From Rhodoferax sp. (GTDB lineage Bacteria; Pseudomonadota; Gammaproteobacteria; Burkholderiales; Burkholderiaceae_C), in assembly GCA_026785765.1 (NCBI GenBank), contig JAJAZK010000460.1:1-6110 (forward strand): DNA of 6,110 nt, written 5' to 3'. Shown here piece after piece: positions 5,400 through 6,110 of this stretch. The position numbers and the translations under genes were made by a program. Below the pieces are notes generated by a model. That model made no database searches. It was not told the origin of the DNA and saw only the letters and a list, made by a program, of their open reading frames with translations. Position 1 is the first letter of the stretch, and each line of letters begins with the position of its first letter.

Positions 5400-6110
5400 A
5401 TGAAAGCTGAAGGAATGCTCGCAGGCAAGGTCGTCGTCGTGACCGGCGCCGGAGGCGGCATCGGCCGCGACATGGCGCTGGCCATGGCGGCAGCAGGCGC
5501 CCGGATGGTTGTGAACGACATCGGCGCGTCGGTCACAGGCGAGGGTGTCGACAGCGCCCCCGCTCAGCGCGTGGTGGCGGAAATCCGCGCGGCTGGCGGC
5601 GAAGCCGTGGCCAATACCGACAGCGTAGCCGAGGCGGCCAGCGCCAGCCACATCGTACAGACCGCGCTCGACACATTTGGGCGCATCGACGGAGTGGTGA
5701 ACAACGCTGGCATCCTGCGCGATCGCTTCTTCCACAAGATGGCGCAAGACGAATGGGACGCGGTCATCAAGGTGCATCTATACGGTGCCTGGCATGTGAG
5801 CCGCGCGGCAGCGCCGCATTTCAAGGAGCAGGGCAGTGGCAACTACATCCACATGACATCCACTTCCGGCTTGATCGGCAATCTCGGCCAAGCCAATTAT
5901 TCGGCGGCCAAGCTGGGCATCGTGGCGCTGTCCAAATCCATCGCACTGGACATGCAGAAGTTCAATGTGCGCTCCAACTGCATCGCGCCTTTTGCCTGGA
6001 GCCGCATGATCGGCTCGATACCGGTGGACACGCCCGAACAACAGGCGCGGGTGGAGCGCATCAAGCAGATGACCCCGGCCAAGATTGCGCCGCTGGCGGT
6101 CTGCCTGGCC
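5400..6110 (+). CDS. Short-chain dehydrogenase of the MFE-2/HSD17B4 type, probable 3-hydroxyacyl-CoA dehydrogenase (3' end outside window)
   Basis: 237 codons are open to the right edge with no stop; proteins of this type are usually about 300 residues, so the C-terminal part is missing. The Rossmann nucleotide motif is TGAGGGIG (15-22), followed by the NNAG motif (101-104). The catalytic residues are Ser154 (HMTSTSG), Tyr167 and Lys171 (YSAAK). The segments VHLYGAWHVSRAA (125-137), GLIGNLGQANYSAAKLGI and NCIAPFAWSRMIGSIP match the pattern of the dehydrogenase domain of peroxisomal multifunctional enzyme 2, including a His at 126 where classical SDRs carry Asn. Those enzymes oxidise (3R)-hydroxyacyl-CoA with NAD. 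Many bacterial members are annotated only as SDR or 3-oxoacyl-ACP reductase, so the substrate is inferred. It is transcribed divergently from the thiolase operon, probably under the shared palindromic operator. It would complement the (S)-specific FadB-like enzyme, or act on a branched or cyclic intermediate. Confidence 0.88.
   Translation, partial: MKAEGMLAGKVVVVTGAGGGIGRDMALAMAAAGARMVVNDIGASVTGEGVDSAPAQRVVAEIRAAGGEAVANTDSVAEAASASHIVQTALDTFGRIDGVVNNAGILRDRFFHKMAQDEWDAVIKVHLYGAWHVSRAAAPHFKEQGSGNYIHMTSTSGLIGNLGQANYSAAKLGIVALSKSIALDMQKFNVRSNCIAPFAWSRMIGSIPVDTPEQQARVERIKQMTPAKIAPLAVCLA

Noticed and set aside
5244..5777. N-terminal extension of the thiolase frame by 178 codons
   Set aside because: The extension crosses the control region and is antisense to the SDR. 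The thiolase family N-terminus and a strong AGGAG site place the start at 5243.

Overview
The window is a compact, high-GC catabolic locus, most likely from a proteobacterium. A betaproteobacterium of the Burkholderiales type is my best guess, from the GC-rich codon use, the style of the LysR C-terminus and the look of the beta-oxidation enzymes; no marker gene fixes the taxon. It holds five intact or near-intact metabolic genes and the tail of a regulator. There are no RNA genes, insertion sequences or CRISPR arrays.

Layout from left to right. Positions 1-209 (+) are the C-terminal end of a LysR-type regulator. It converges on a four-gene minus-strand operon. Read in the direction of transcription (right to left), the operon is a thiolase (5243-4038), a FadB-type bifunctional enoyl-CoA hydratase/3-hydroxyacyl-CoA dehydrogenase (4041-1894), a putidaredoxin-type [2Fe-2S] ferredoxin (1856-1536), and a soluble CYP153-like cytochrome P450 (1513-245). 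The thiolase stop and FadB start overlap (ATGA); the other gaps are 37 and 22 nt. On the far side of a 156-bp divergent control region, a plus-strand short-chain dehydrogenase of the MFE-2/HSD17B4 type starts at 5400 and runs off the right edge. The control region carries a near-perfect 22-bp palindrome at 5316-5337. Its core can be read as a -10 box in either direction, which fits a single operator controlling both transcripts.

How the genes fit together (inference): the P450, fed by the adjacent ferredoxin, would hydroxylate a terminal or otherwise unactivated carbon of an aliphatic or alicyclic substrate. After oxidation to the acid and CoA activation by enzymes not in the window, the FadB-like protein, the thiolase and the divergent SDR would run beta-oxidation. 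No ferredoxin reductase, acyl-CoA dehydrogenase, acyl-CoA ligase or alcohol/aldehyde dehydrogenase is seen here.

The least expected feature is a short fossil between the regulator and the P450. On the minus strand at 178-231 there is a second, diverged copy of the last ~17 codons of a P450 of the same family, with its own stop codon. It overlaps the 3' end of the LysR gene antisense and looks like the scar of a lost tandem P450 paralogue or of a P450 gene replacement. I see no wholly new system; the rest is a recognisable P450 plus beta-oxidation cluster.
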